The notes below the pieces were generated by a model. It saw nothing but the letters and a program-made list of their open reading frames with translations. It searched no databases and was not told the origin of the DNA. Shown here in pieces: positions 27,193-36,543 of a DNA stretch of 64,000 nucleotides. The stretch lies in the NCBI GenBank assembly GCA_963850415.1, contig CAWKLE010000003.1:1274522-1338521 (forward strand), given 5' to 3'. The stretch's first letter is position 1. Each line of letters opens with the position of its first letter. The position numbers were made by a program, and so were the translations under genes. The stretch is from VAXT01 sp963850415. Its GTDB lineage: Bacteria > Actinomycetota > Thermoleophilia > Gaiellales > Gaiellaceae.

Positions 27193-28510
27193 GACGCATA
27201 CCTCCCGGCGAGCTGGCTCCAGAGCAGCGAGAAATGCGGATTCAGCCGCACTGCCTTGACGGAACCACGAACGCGACTCGTGTCCAAGGCAGCGCTCGAT
27301 CATCCCGCGGTGGAAGTACTTGAGCGCGTCGTGCGTGCCGAGCCGGAGCGCGCGCCGGGAGTAGGGGAGCGCCTCGGCGCAGCGGCCGTTCCGCTCGAGC
27401 GCCCAGCGCCAGGACGTCGTTGCCATCGATGCTCGGGCGCGCGCGTCGCGCGTGCCGCGCGGCCGCAAGCGCGCGCCCGAGCCTGGACGCCGTGGTCGGC
27501 GTCGAACTGTGCGATCTCGAGGTCGGTGCGCACGCCGTTCGCGGCGAGCAGCCGCCGGATCACGTCGACGAGCGCGTACTGGCGCTGCGCCGCGCGACGA
27601 TGACCGTGCCGCGCGTAGAGGTCGCCGAGCGTCGCCACTGTCTGCGGAAGCGGAAGCACGTCGGCCGCCCTTCGCGCGAGCGAGAGCGCGGCGCGGTGGC
27701 GCCCTCTCGCCTCCTGGACGAGCGCGAGCGGCTCGAGCGCGTAGACGTAGCCGGGAAAGATCGAGAGCGCGGTGCGGTAGTGCGACTCCGCCTCTCCGAT
27801 CCTGCCATGCGACCAGGCCGAGCTTGCCGAGCTGCGTCTCCACCCAGGCGGTCGGCTCCGGCTGGCCACCGGCCGCGTCGAGCGCGAGCGTCATCGCCTG
27901 CTTCGCCGCATCCGGCCGGCCGAGCAGCTCTCGTGCGTACGAGATCCGCGAATACGAAGAAAAGATCGGGTCGCAGCGAGCTCATGTGGTCGAACGTCCG
28001 GAACGCCTCTTCGTAGCGGCCGAGCTCGATCAGCGCGTCGCCGACGACGCCGTAGTTGCGGGCCGTGTACGGAGCGAGCCGCACCGACTCGCGTCCAAAG
28101 ACCAGCGCGTCGCGGAACCTGTGCCGGGCCAGAGCGAGCGACCCGAGGGCGCTCGCCGTCGCCGAATCCTGTGGGTCGAGCTTGCGCGCGCGGTCGAGCG
28201 CCTGCTCGGACTTCGTGTAGTACGCGGGGTTCCCGGTCTCGCGGGCGCGCTGCTGGTAGGCGAGCCCGAGCAGTGTGTAGCCCTTTGCCTCGCCTGGGTG
28301 AGAGCGCAACTCGTCGACGAGCCGCCTGACGAACGACGCCGTGTCACCGCCGGAGAACCCTGCCGCGAAGCTCTCGCCCGCGGCCGGGGCCTTCACCGGC
28401 AGCGCGCGGGTGCTGCCACCCGAGTCCCGGAGCGCTCCGCCGACGAGCGAGACGGCGGCGACGAGTGCCGCCGCCGTCCCTGCGAGAACGAGTCTCGTCT
28501 GCTTCGTCAC
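27189..28510 (-). pseudogene. TPR-repeat exported or membrane-anchored protein (five frame breaks)
   Basis: From GTG 28510: an N-terminal membrane anchor (RLVLAGTAAALVAAVSLVGG), then TPR repeats spread over all three frames (AKGYTLLGLAYQQRARE, GDALIELGRYEEAFRTFDH, GEAESHYRTALSIFPGYVYA, ALPYSRRALRLGTHDALKY), ending WSQLAGRYAS at 27189. Single extra bases near 27960, 27819, 27470, 27406 and 27255 account for every shift. The restored protein is about 440 residues. It lies between a DUF4331 gene and the NicO gene, with 4-bp spacing and a GTGA overlap, so it is part of that operon. Confidence 0.72.
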
Positions 28511-28514
28511 GTTC

Positions 28515-29947
28515 CTACGGGTTGCCGTGCTGTCGGTTTCGCCCGTCGAACGGCGTGGCGAGGAACGGGAAGCTGCCCGAGAGCGCAGCGTCATCCGTGT
28601 TCACCCCGTCCGAAGCGCGGGCCGCGATGTAGTTGGGACCGCCAACGACGCGGATCGCGATGTCGGTCACGTCGTCCTTCGGGTGCCGTCCATTCGGCCA
28701 GCCGGCCGGATCGGGCGTGTCCGCGAGGACCGTCATCCGCTTTTGATCCGCGAACGGCGTGGGCGGGACGAGCAGGTTCAGCCGCAGGAGCTCCGAGAGC
28801 CGCGTGTCGCCCGGCTGGTACTTGAGCAGCAGGTCGCGGAGATCCGTGCGGTTCGTCTTGGCCGCCGGAACGCCGAACACGAGCTCCATCGCCAGAGCCA
28901 GGCGCGGGTTGAGGTAGTAGTCCTCGAACCTGCGCTCCTGGTCGGGCTCGAGCGAGTTCCAGCGGTCCTTGTCGACCGTGCCGATGATCGCCTCGTTGAC
29001 GAGCGGGTTGGCGAGGCGCTGGACTTCCCTGAACCCGCCGTGGCCGTCTCCGTCGACCTCGACGTGCGGCCGGCTCGTCGATGCGTAGGCGCCGATCGAC
29101 GTGGCGCCCGTGTCGCCGGTGAGCATCGAGGCCGGCAGCTCGATCGCGATCGAGTGGACGTTGAACCCCGACAGCATGTCCGTACCGAACGGGTTGACGT
29201 TGTCGTTCGCATCCTCGGCCGGGGTCTCGACCGGAGGCACCTCAGGTTGAGCGTGTCGAAGACGCCGCCGAGGTCGATGTAGAACGGGTCTTCCCGCTGG
29301 CCGGCGAAGACCTTGATCCCGTTGCCCAGGTCATACGTGCCCTGAGCCGCGAGCGACGCGTAGTCGGGCATCGTCCGTGGCCCGACGTTGGACGGGACTG
29401 CGATCAGGCCGTTGGCGACCTGCGTGCGGTGGTGTCCGCGAACGAGGGTCACCGAGTAGCGCTGGCGTAGTCCGAGGCCCTCGGAGCCGGGTCCGTCGAG
29501 CGCGGTAATCGGCGGCAAACCGCCCGCTCCGCCCAGGTACGAGAGCGGAAGCGTGAGCTGGCCCGCGAGGCCGCGGATCGGCTCGGTCTTGAAGCGGAAC
29601 TCGAGCTCGACGTCGTCCGCCTTGCCGTCCCCGTTGTTGTCGACCGAGAACTTGTAGAGGACGTTCGGGTCGAAGTTCCAGTAGTTCGGCCCCGAGCTCG
29701 GCTCCTCGCCCGGGATCACGTCCATGATCAGCGCGACCTTGTCCTGCTCGCCGGCTGCGTAGTTGCGGAACATGAAGAAGTCCGTGATGTCCGCGGTCGG
29801 ATCGAGCGCGATGAGCGGTGCTTCTCTGTGGCTCGCCGCTTGAGCTGCCTGCGGGCCCGTTCCGCGCGCGAAGAGCGCGAGGAAGAGCGCGCCGAGGGCG
29901 AGCCCCAGTGCGATGGCGATCTTTCTCTTCTCGACGGCTGTGGTCAC
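28515..29947 (-). CDS. DUF4331-family exported protein A (one frame break)
   Basis: From GTG 29947 (GGGAGG upstream): signal peptide KRKIAIALGLALGALFLALF, then the family start ASHREAPLIALDPTADITDFFMF. A frame break near 29240 (one C missing) joins VFDTLNLR to VPPVETPAEDAND, after which the C-terminal half is normal. About 477 residues. DUF4331 proteins are exported and of unknown function. A paralogue follows upstream at 30091-31392, about 145 bp away across a palindromic repeat. Confidence 0.85.
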
Positions 29948-30020
29948 TGCCGTCCCACCTCCCTCGCCCCGTTCGTTTTGCGTTGTTCGCATGAGTGCCT
30001 CCACCGGTTCGATGGCCCTC

Positions 30021-30083
30021 CGAGCCATGCCCTGGGACCTGGTCCCGAGACATGTCCCGGGACCAGGTGCGGGGCCATGGCTC
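30021..30083. repeat. Large palindromic repeat between the DUF4331 genes
   Basis: Outer arms GAGCCATG and CATGGCTC enclose ACCTGGTCCC and GGGACCAGGT, so the whole 63 bp can fold into a long hairpin. The core GGGACCTGGT plus AGACATGT recurs at 56082-56103. It may act as an intergenic attenuator or be a REP-like element. Confidence 0.75.
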
Positions 30084-30090
30084 GATGCGG

Positions 30091-31392
30091 CTAGTTGCCC
30101 TTTTCGTTCGCGTAGCCGGAGGCGGGGTCCGCCTCGTACGGGAACACCGGCAGCCGCGGGCGGTCCGGGCCGTCGACGCCGTCGCCGAGCGGCACCTTCT
30201 TGCCGACGAGCGCGCCGGCCACTGCCTGCTCTGCGATGTCGACGACGTCGTCGCCGAGCCGCCGCCCGTTCGGCCAGCCCTGCAGGTCGCCGCCGAGCAC
30301 ACCGAGCCTGCTGAAGTCGCTCGGAGGCGTGACGGGAACCGACAGGTTGACCCGCAGCATGTCCACGAGCGTCGGGCCCGTGTAGTTGAGCTTCGGATCG
30401 TTGACGCCCGTGAGCAGCACCGAGACGAGGTCCTTGCGGTTCTTCTCGGGGACGCCGAGGTGGTAGAGCTGGTTCATCACCTTGGCGAGGATCGGGGCGC
30501 GGTAGTAGCGCTGGAAGTACTTGTCGCGCGACGGCGTCCAGTGGTTCCAGAGGTCCTTGAGCGCCGTCGGGATCACGACCTCGTTCACGAGCGGATTGCC
30601 GAGGCGCGAGACCTGCGACCAGCGCATCCGCGCATGCCCGTTGTGAACCTTCACCTGCTGGCGGTCAGTCGTCGCCCAGACGCCGATCACGTGACTCTTC
30701 GTGTCGAGCTGCGAGATCGGGATCTGGAGCGCGATCGCGTGCACGGCGTACCCGGCGAAGAAGTCCTTGCCGCCGCCCTGGTTGCCCGTGCCCTTGCGGA
30801 TCGCGAGCAGGTCGAAGATCGCTCCGATGTCCGCGTAGAACGCGTCGTCGCGCTGGCCGGCAAAGACCTTGCCTCCGCCCGGCAAGCTCGTCACGCGCGA
30901 GGCGGCGAGCTGACGGTAGTCCTTGCCCTTCAGCGTCCGCGGGCCGATGTTGTTCGGCGGCGTCTTGCCGCGGGCGACGATCTGGGAGCGCGTCCCGACG
31001 ATCTTCTCGACCGTGTACGGCTGCACCGTGTTGCCGAGGAAGAGGTCGCCGGTCTTGCGGCCGAAGTGGAAGCGGTAGACGATCTCCGGCTTCCCGTCGC
31101 CGTTCCGGTCGATCTTGATGTTGTACCGGGCGCGCGGCGAGAACGTGTAGTAGTTCGGCCCTGCGGCCGGATCCTCACCGGGAATCCAGTTGGAGACGAT
31201 GGTGAGGGTGTTCGGCTTGTCCGGGCTGCGGAACGCGTAGAGGTCCGTGTTGTCCGCGGCCGGATCCTCCGAGATCAGCGGCGCCTCCCGGTGGCTTGAC
31301 GCCTGGCTCGCCTGCGGTCCCGCGTCTCGCGTTGCTGCTGCGAGAACGGCGGCGCCGGCGATCGCCAGGACGATGAGTGCGAGCTTGCGCAT
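30091..31392 (-). CDS. DUF4331-family exported protein B
   Basis: 433 residues, intact. Signal peptide MRKLALIVLAIAGAAVLAA, then ASSHREAPLISEDPAADNTDLYAF, the family's hallmark opening, and conserved DRNGDGKPEIVYRF and GWPNGRRLGDDVVDIA further on. ATG 31392 has GAAAGGAG upstream. It heads the DUF4331-TPR-nickel transporter series, which suggests a common extracytoplasmic role; no enzyme activity is known for the family. Confidence 0.92.
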   Translation of the reverse strand: MRKLALIVLAIAGAAVLAAATRDAGPQASQASSHREAPLISEDPAADNTDLYAFRSPDKPNTLTIVSNWIPGEDPAAGPNYYTFSPRARYNIKIDRNGDGKPEIVYRFHFGRKTGDLFLGNTVQPYTVEKIVGTRSQIVARGKTPPNNIGPRTLKGKDYRQLAASRVTSLPGGGKVFAGQRDDAFYADIGAIFDLLAIRKGTGNQGGGKDFFAGYAVHAIALQIPISQLDTKSHVIGVWATTDRQQVKVHNGHARMRWSQVSRLGNPLVNEVVIPTALKDLWNHWTPSRDKYFQRYYRAPILAKVMNQLYHLGVPEKNRKDLVSVLLTGVNDPKLNYTGPTLVDMLRVNLSVPVTPPSDFSRLGVLGGDLQGWPNGRRLGDDVVDIAEQAVAGALVGKKVPLGDGVDGPDRPRLPVFPYEADPASGYANEKGN

Positions 31393-31473
31393 TGAAGATG
31401 CGGCTCCTTTCGGGTTGGGTCGCCGCTTGTTCGTGCGAGCCTCGCGGGCGGTTCAGGAATCACGCAGAGATGC

Positions 31474-31492
31474 GTAACGCAGCGGTGCGTCA
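31474..31492 (+). repeat. Left inverted repeat of the ATPase locus
   Basis: GTAACGCAGCGGTGCGTCA; it includes the ATPase stop codon. It matches, inverted, the copy at 32652-32670 at 17 of 19 positions. Confidence 0.65.
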
Positions 31493-32617
31493 GGCGTGGC
31501 CGCGGAGCCAGTCGGCCAGGAACGGCTCGGCGATCCGGTACTCCCCGTCCGACCGGGTGACGAGCTCGTTGCGCGTCAGCGCCTCTAGGGCCCGCTGCAC
31601 CGTCGATGCTCCGGGGAGCTGGTGGCGACGGCGGTAGTCGCCGCTGAGCGGGCGTCCGCGTTCCTGGGCGAGTGCCTGCAACGTGCGCCTCTGCGCGCTC
31701 GACGCCTGGTCCCAGATCAGCTCGAAGTGGGCGTGCTCGGCGCGGAGCACGTCCGCGAGCGCGCGCTCGTACTCGGCCGCCCCGGCCGCGCGGCCCTTGG
31801 AAGACTCCTCCCAGAGGAAGTAGCAGAGCTCCTGGGTCGCGTACGGATGGCCGCCGGTCGTCTCCAGCACCGCGGCGATGGTCTCGGGAGAGATCTTCTT
31901 GCCCGTCCGCGTGAAGCTGTCCGCGACGTAGCCCTTGAAGCGCGGCGGGTCGATGACGCCGAGCTCCATCTGCCGGGCGCTACGCCAGAACGGCTCGTTC
32001 TCGTCGTTGAAGATCCCCTCCATCATGTGGCGCTTGCTGCCCAGGTAGACGTGCGCCACCTCGGGCTGCTCCTGGAAGACCGAGCGCATCAGCTTGGGCA
32101 GGTCGGGGTCGATCGAGACGACCTCCTGGAACTCGTCGAAGACGAGCGCGACCTTGCGTTTGCGCTCCGCCGCGAGTTGCCCGGGCAGCTCGAGTAGCCG
32201 CTCGATCGTCGCGTCGACGTCCTGCCTCGGGTAGCCGGCGTCGAAGCTGAAGCTCGGTGCTCCAGTGTCCGGGTCGACCGTGATGATCGGGCGGATGCGG
32301 AGATCGGCGAAGATCCGCAGCCGCTCGCGGGCCCGGAAGAGGGCGGAGGCGATGTTCTCGTAGATCGAGTCCGCAAGCTTCTCGGCGAGCCGCTCCTTGG
32401 TGGGCGTCGTCATCAGGTTGACCTGGGCCACGAGCACCTTCTTCTTGACGACCTCTTGGACGACACGCCAGACGAGCGACGTCTTGCCGTAGCGGCGTGG
32501 CGCTAGGACGACCACGTCCTGACCGTTGAGGATGTCCCGTGTCAGCTCGCGGATCTCGTCCTCGCGGTTCGTGAACGCCTCGTCGAGGGCGAGTGCGCCG
32601 TAGCGGAACGGGTTCAC
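31490..32617 (-). CDS. AAA/STAND-like P-loop ATPase (ATPase_2/AAA_14-like) with C-terminal winged helix
   Basis: 375 residues from GTG 32617, whose codon overlaps the stop of the arcC frame (GTGA). Walker A is LAPRRYGKTSLVW, Walker B VALVFDEFQEVV, and a sensor region is YLGSKRHMM. The last 90 residues look like a winged helix (ASSAQRRTLQALAQERG, STVQRALEALTRNELV). Such ATPases are frequent in archaea and in accessory loci; roles are mostly unknown, sometimes linked to toxins or mobile DNA. Inverted repeats flank the gene. Confidence 0.82.
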   Translation of the reverse strand: MNPFRYGALALDEAFTNREDEIRELTRDILNGQDVVVLAPRRYGKTSLVWRVVQEVVKKKVLVAQVNLMTTPTKERLAEKLADSIYENIASALFRARERLRIFADLRIRPIITVDPDTGAPSFSFDAGYPRQDVDATIERLLELPGQLAAERKRKVALVFDEFQEVVSIDPDLPKLMRSVFQEQPEVAHVYLGSKRHMMEGIFNDENEPFWRSARQMELGVIDPPRFKGYVADSFTRTGKKISPETIAAVLETTGGHPYATQELCYFLWEESSKGRAAGAAEYERALADVLRAEHAHFELIWDQASSAQRRTLQALAQERGRPLSGDYRRRHQLPGASTVQRALEALTRNELVTRSDGEYRIAEPFLADWLRGHA

Positions 32618-33564
32618 ATTCGAAGCGTAACAGCCATTACGCTATGTTGCGTTACGCACCGATGCGTTACCGGCGAATCGACGGTGCCTGCCCCGCCCTC
32701 GAGCGCTTCTGCCAGCGCTGCGGAAGACGTGATCAACGTCTCGCCGCCGGCGCTGGCGAACGCAACCGCAGCCTCGACCTTCGGCCGCATCGAGCCCTCG
32801 GGAAGCTCGGGAAGCAGCTCCTCGGCCCCGGCGGCCGACAGCTCACGGACGGCCTCCTGGTTCGACTTGCGGTAGCGGCGGTACACGCACGGGACCTCGG
32901 TCAGGATCACGAGCCGCTCCGCGTTCAGTCGCTCTGCGAGCAGCGCCGACGCACGATCCTTGTCGATCACCGCGTCGACGCCCTTCAGGTAGCCGTTGCG
33001 GCTGACGACAGGGATCCCGCCGCCTCCGCACGCGACGGCGATCGCGCCCGCTCCGAGCAGCGCTCGGATGGACGAGAGCTCCACGATCTCGAGCGGGCGC
33101 GGCGAGGGGACGACGCGCCGGTAGCCGCGGCCGGCGTCCTCGACGAGCTGCCACCCGCGCTCCCGCTCGAGCGCCTGCGCCTGCTCCTCCGAGTAGAACG
33201 GGCCGATCGGCTTCGTCGGCCGCCCGAACGCCTCGTCGTCTGGGTCGACGTGCACGTGCGTGATCAGGCACGCGACCGCCCGCCCGACCGCTCCGGACAG
33301 CTCCGTCTCGATCATCGCGCCGATCTCGGCCTGGGTCTGCGCAACAGCCAGATAGAGCGGGAGCGGGGGCACCTCGTCGGCGGCGCGCTCCTGGCGCAGC
33401 AGCTCGTTGCCGACCTGCGGCCCGTTCCCGTGCGTGACGACGACCTCGCCCTCGCGGACGAGCGGCGCGATCGCGGCACAGGTCTCTCGCAGCGCAGCGA
33501 GCTGCTCCGCCGCTGTCCCGCCTCCGAGCGCGTTGCCGCCGAGCGCGACGACGGTGACGGTCAC
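32614..33564 (-). CDS. arcC: Carbamate kinase with an altered C-terminal tail
   Basis: 316 residues from GTG 33564. MTVTVVALGGNAL and VVVTHGNGPQVGNE mark the amino-acid-kinase fold; AVACGGGGIPVV and VDAVIDKDRASALLA mark the carbamate-kinase active site. It interconverts carbamoyl phosphate plus ADP with carbamate plus ATP. The family normally ends shortly after GxAGT; here the frame runs about 14-18 residues further through the repeats at 32652-32670 and stops inside the ATPase start, so the original stop seems lost. The GTG overlaps the stop of the COG2403 gene. Confidence 0.9.
   Translation of the reverse strand: MTVTVVALGGNALGGGTAAEQLAALRETCAAIAPLVREGEVVVTHGNGPQVGNELLRQERAADEVPPLPLYLAVAQTQAEIGAMIETELSGAVGRAVACLITHVHVDPDDEAFGRPTKPIGPFYSEEQAQALERERGWQLVEDAGRGYRRVVPSPRPLEIVELSSIRALLGAGAIAVACGGGGIPVVSRNGYLKGVDAVIDKDRASALLAERLNAERLVILTEVPCVYRRYRKSNQEAVRELSAAGAEELLPELPEGSMRPKVEAAVAFASAGGETLITSSAALAEALEGGAGTVDSPVTHRCVTQHSVMAVTLRM
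32627..32670. promoter_or_regulatory. Operator-like cluster of GCGTAAC/GTTACGC repeats before the ATPase
   Basis: Just upstream of the ATPase GTG the sequence has GCGTAAC and TTACGC facing each other, then GCGTTACGC, then GCGTTAC. The last two form the right inverted repeat (32652-32670). Autoregulation by the ATPase winged helix or a mobile-element end are both possible. Confidence 0.5.
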
Positions 33565-34901
33565 ACGAGTGCTGCGTGCTCGCCGATCAGGCCGTAGCTG
33601 GCGAGCACGTCGGCGAGCGTCGGCTCACCGACCTCCTGCAGGCGGTACGTGATCCTCAGCGCGGGCCGGCCGAAGTCGATCAGGCTGCGGAGGTCGATCG
33701 GGGTGCCGATCAGGACGAGGTCGGGATCGCAGCGCTCGATCGTCTCGCGAAGGTCGTTCCGCTGCTTCTCGCCGTAGCCCATCGCCGGCAGCAAGGCGCC
33801 GACGTGCGGGTACTCCTCGAAGGTCGCGGCGATCGAGCCGACGGCGCACTCCCGCGGGTCGACCAGCTCGGCGGCGCCGTTCGCCTTCGCGGCTAGCACG
33901 GCCGCGCCGTAGGTCATCTCGCCGTGCGTCAGGGTCGGGCCGTCCTCGATTGCGAGCACGCGCTTGCCGGCGATCTGCGAGGCGTCGCCCTCGACGTGGA
34001 AGGGGGAGTTGGCGAGGACGACCTTCGCGTCCGGGTTGTGCGTCCGGATCGAGCCGAGTACCGCGTCGATGCCCTCCTGCGTCGCGCTGTCCACCTTGTT
34101 CACGACGCAGACGTTCGCCATGCGCAGGTTCGTCTCGCCCGGGTGGTAGCGCAGCTCGTGTCCCGGCCGGTGCGGGTCGACGACGACGATGTGGACGTCG
34201 GGCCGGATGAACGGCGTGTCGTTGTTGCCTCCGTCCCACACGATCACGTCGGCCTCGCGCTCGGCGGCCTCGAGGATCGCGGCGTAGTCGATGCCGGCGA
34301 AGACGAGGTTGCCCTCGGCGAGATGCGGCTCGTACTCCTCGCGCTCCTCGATCGTGCAATCGGCGGCCTCGAGATCCTCGTAGCGTTCGAAGCGCTGGAC
34401 GACCTGTTTCGTCAGGTCGCCGTAGGGCATCGGGTGGCGAAGCACGGCGACCCGCTTGCCGTCCTCGCGCAGCAGCTGCGCCACCCGCCTCGTGGTCTGG
34501 CTCTTGCCCGAGCCCGTCCGGACCGCGCAGATCGCGGCCACCGGTTTCGAGGACGCGATCATCGTGTCGTGCGGCGACAGCAGCTGGAAGCTCGCCCCCG
34601 CCGCGAGCGCGCGAGATGCGATGTGCATCACGTGCTCGTGGGTCACGTCCGAGTACGCGAAGACGACCTCGTCCACCTCGTGCTCGCGGATCAAGTCCTC
34701 GAGCTCGGACTCGGGGCGGATCGGGATGTCGTCGGGGTAGAGCTCGCCGGCGAGTAGTGCCGGGTAGACGCGTCCCGCGATGTCGGGGATCTGGGTCGCA
34801 GTGAAGGCGACCACGTCGTACTCGTCACGGCCGCGGTAGACGACGTTGAAGTTGTGGAAGTCGCGGCCGGCAGCGCCCGCGATCAGAACCTTCGTCCGCA
34901 T
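33561..34901 (-). CDS. COG2403 P-loop protein (cyclic 2,3-diphosphoglycerate synthetase-like)
   Basis: 446 residues from ATG 34901. MRTKVLIAGAAGRDFHNFNV opens an N-terminal nucleotide-binding half; the P-loop AICAVRTGSGKSQTTRRVA is near residue 130, with VIVWDGGNNDTPF further on. The archaeal relative makes cyclic 2,3-diphosphoglycerate, but bacterial members next to carbamate kinase genes have no proven function. It is coupled to arcC (GTGA) and divergent from a ferritin gene, so a role linked to carbamoyl phosphate is more likely than thermoprotection. Confidence 0.85.
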   Translation of the reverse strand: MRTKVLIAGAAGRDFHNFNVVYRGRDEYDVVAFTATQIPDIAGRVYPALLAGELYPDDIPIRPESELEDLIREHEVDEVVFAYSDVTHEHVMHIASRALAAGASFQLLSPHDTMIASSKPVAAICAVRTGSGKSQTTRRVAQLLREDGKRVAVLRHPMPYGDLTKQVVQRFERYEDLEAADCTIEEREEYEPHLAEGNLVFAGIDYAAILEAAEREADVIVWDGGNNDTPFIRPDVHIVVVDPHRPGHELRYHPGETNLRMANVCVVNKVDSATQEGIDAVLGSIRTHNPDAKVVLANSPFHVEGDASQIAGKRVLAIEDGPTLTHGEMTYGAAVLAAKANGAAELVDPRECAVGSIAATFEEYPHVGALLPAMGYGEKQRNDLRETIERCDPDLVLIGTPIDLRSLIDFGRPALRITYRLQEVGEPTLADVLASYGLIGEHAALV

Positions 34902-34943
34902 GTATACGAAGTATGCATCTACACACCGGATAGAGTCGTTCCG

Positions 34944-35474
34944 GTGGCGGCGTTCCCCGAAAGACTGAACGAACAGGTGGCCTACGAGTTCGCGGCGTCG
35001 CAGCAGTACGTCGCGATCGGGGTCTGGTTCGACGCCGAGACGCTGCCGCTCCTGGCCGCGCACTTCTACCGGCAGGCGGTCGAGGAGCGGAACCACGCGA
35101 TGATGATCGTCCAGTTCCTGCTCGACTCGGACCACGAGGTCGTGATCCCGGCCGTCGAGGCGCCGAAGACGACGTTCGAGGACGCGCGGGAGCCGGTTGC
35201 GCTCGCGCTCGACCAGGAGAAGCGGGTCACCGAACAGATCGCCGCGCTCGCCGCGCTCGCCCGCGAGGAGAACGACCTCGTCGGCGAGCAGTTCCTGCAC
35301 TGGTTCCTCCAGGAGCAGCGCGAGGAGGTGTCGAGCATGTCGGCGCTCCTGAGCGTCGTCGAGCGCGCGTCGGAGTCGAACATCCTGCTCGCGGAGGACT
35401 ACCTGTCCCGGAACCCGGTCGGCGACCAGGGCGAGGCTGCGAACGCGCCGCCTGCGGCCGGCGGCCCTCTGTAG
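34944..35474 (+). CDS. Ferritin-like non-haem iron-storage protein
   Basis: 176 residues from GTG 34944. A four-helix bundle with the ferroxidase ligands: Glu in QVAYEFAASQQY (helix A), ExxH in AVEERNHAMM (helix B), Glu in the third helix and QFLHWFLQEQREE in the fourth. It stores iron in the cytoplasm. It is divergent from the COG2403 gene with 42 bp between. Length and motifs match bacterial ferritin (Ftn) rather than Dps or bacterioferritin. Confidence 0.92.
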   Translation: MAAFPERLNEQVAYEFAASQQYVAIGVWFDAETLPLLAAHFYRQAVEERNHAMMIVQFLLDSDHEVVIPAVEAPKTTFEDAREPVALALDQEKRVTEQIAALAALAREENDLVGEQFLHWFLQEQREEVSSMSALLSVVERASESNILLAEDYLSRNPVGDQGEAANAPPAAGGPL

Positions 35475-35509
35475 CCGGTCTTTACCGCCGTCAATTCGTC
35501 GGGGCATAG

Positions 35510-36172
35510 TTGGAACCGGTGACGACGTACGCGTCCCGTGGACGTCCGGCCAATCGACGGGTGAGTCGTCGATCCATTCTGGTTTCGGGGGTTCTTCTTG
35601 CGGTGATCGGAGGCGGGCTGGCTCTTCTCGTGTGGCCGCCGACCAGCGTTCCCTTCAGGACGACACATTCTCCGCTCGGACCGGGCAGCGCCTTCGGCCC
35701 GGACTCCGACTCCCCGCTCTTCTACCGGAGCGTGAGCCTGCCGTTCGGCGATGCGAAGACGAACTTCGTCCTGCGGTTCCGTCCTCACTTGCGCTTTCGC
35801 TTCGACTTCGACATTCAGAACCGGGGGCGATCGCCGCTCCGAATAGACGGGGTCGTTCCGTCGAGCGGCGGGATGATGCACGTGAGACGCTTGTTGATGC
35901 AGCACAACCCCCGGTCCTACAGCTTCGTCGGAGCCACGTCGGAGCCGCTGACGATCGAGCCGGGCGGATATGGACTGGTGGTCCCGGTGATCGAGACCGG
36001 CGGTCCGTGCAGGGGGAACTACTCACCCGGCGGAGGCGAGTCGTTCGACACGATCCGGCTGAGGTACTCATACCGGGGCGCTGAGCGAACGGACGTGTAT
36101 TCGATGCCGGTCGTCGTCGGAACGGTCTGCGGCAACCCGAAGCGGTTGATCGACAACGCCGTGACCCCGTGA
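35510..36172 (+). CDS. Membrane-anchored hypothetical protein
   Basis: About 220 residues. Basic N-terminus, one transmembrane helix (SILVSGVLLAVIGGGLALLVW), then an extracytoplasmic beta-rich domain (LRFRFDFDIQNRGRSPLRIDG) with two cysteines. No family recognised; the fold may be Ig-like. TTG 35510 or GTG 35519 are both possible starts. Its stop overlaps the GTG of the next membrane gene (GTGA). Confidence 0.7.
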   Translation: MEPVTTYASRGRPANRRVSRRSILVSGVLLAVIGGGLALLVWPPTSVPFRTTHSPLGPGSAFGPDSDSPLFYRSVSLPFGDAKTNFVLRFRPHLRFRFDFDIQNRGRSPLRIDGVVPSSGGMMHVRRLLMQHNPRSYSFVGATSEPLTIEPGGYGLVVPVIETGGPCRGNYSPGGGESFDTIRLRYSYRGAERTDVYSMPVVVGTVCGNPKRLIDNAVTP

Positions 36173-36543
36173 GCCTTCGACGCCTTGATGTGAGCTTCTG
36201 GCTCTGGGCGGTCGTCGGGGTCGGCCTCGGCTTCGGGATCAGCGTGATCGGGCTCGTCGCAATTCCGGCGAGTGGCCTGGTTGCGATCGTTCTTCTCTCT
36301 CGACCGAGGCTGCGTGCCTCCGCCTACGGGGTGCTCGTCGGAATCGGCATTCCGCTTCTAGCCGTGGCGTACATGAACCGCGAGGGCCCGGGAACCGTGT
36401 GCCACTCGTTCGACGCGGGCCGCGGTGTCCAGTGCGACGATCTCTACGACCCCCGCAAGTGGGCTGCCATCGGCCTCGCGTTCGTCGTGGCCGGCCTGCT
36501 CGCTCAGATGTTCGCGTCCGGCCCCCGAGCGTCTCGCGCGTGA
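36169..36543 (+). CDS. Small multi-pass membrane protein
   Basis: 124 residues from GTG 36169, three or four hydrophobic helices (FWLWAVVGVGLGFGISVIGL, GLVAIVLL, YGVLVGIGIPLLAVAYM, AAIGLAFVVAGLLAQMFA). Two cysteines (TVCHSFDAGRGVQCDDLYDP) lie in an extracytoplasmic loop. Coupled to the preceding gene. Family not recognised. Confidence 0.7.
   Translation: MSLRRLDVSFWLWAVVGVGLGFGISVIGLVAIPASGLVAIVLLSRPRLRASAYGVLVGIGIPLLAVAYMNREGPGTVCHSFDAGRGVQCDDLYDPRKWAAIGLAFVVAGLLAQMFASGPRASRA

Noticed and set aside
31490..32670. Insertion sequence at the ATPase gene
   Set aside because: Inverted repeats are present but there is no transposase motif and no target-site duplication was seen, so it is described as a repeat-flanked ATPase only.
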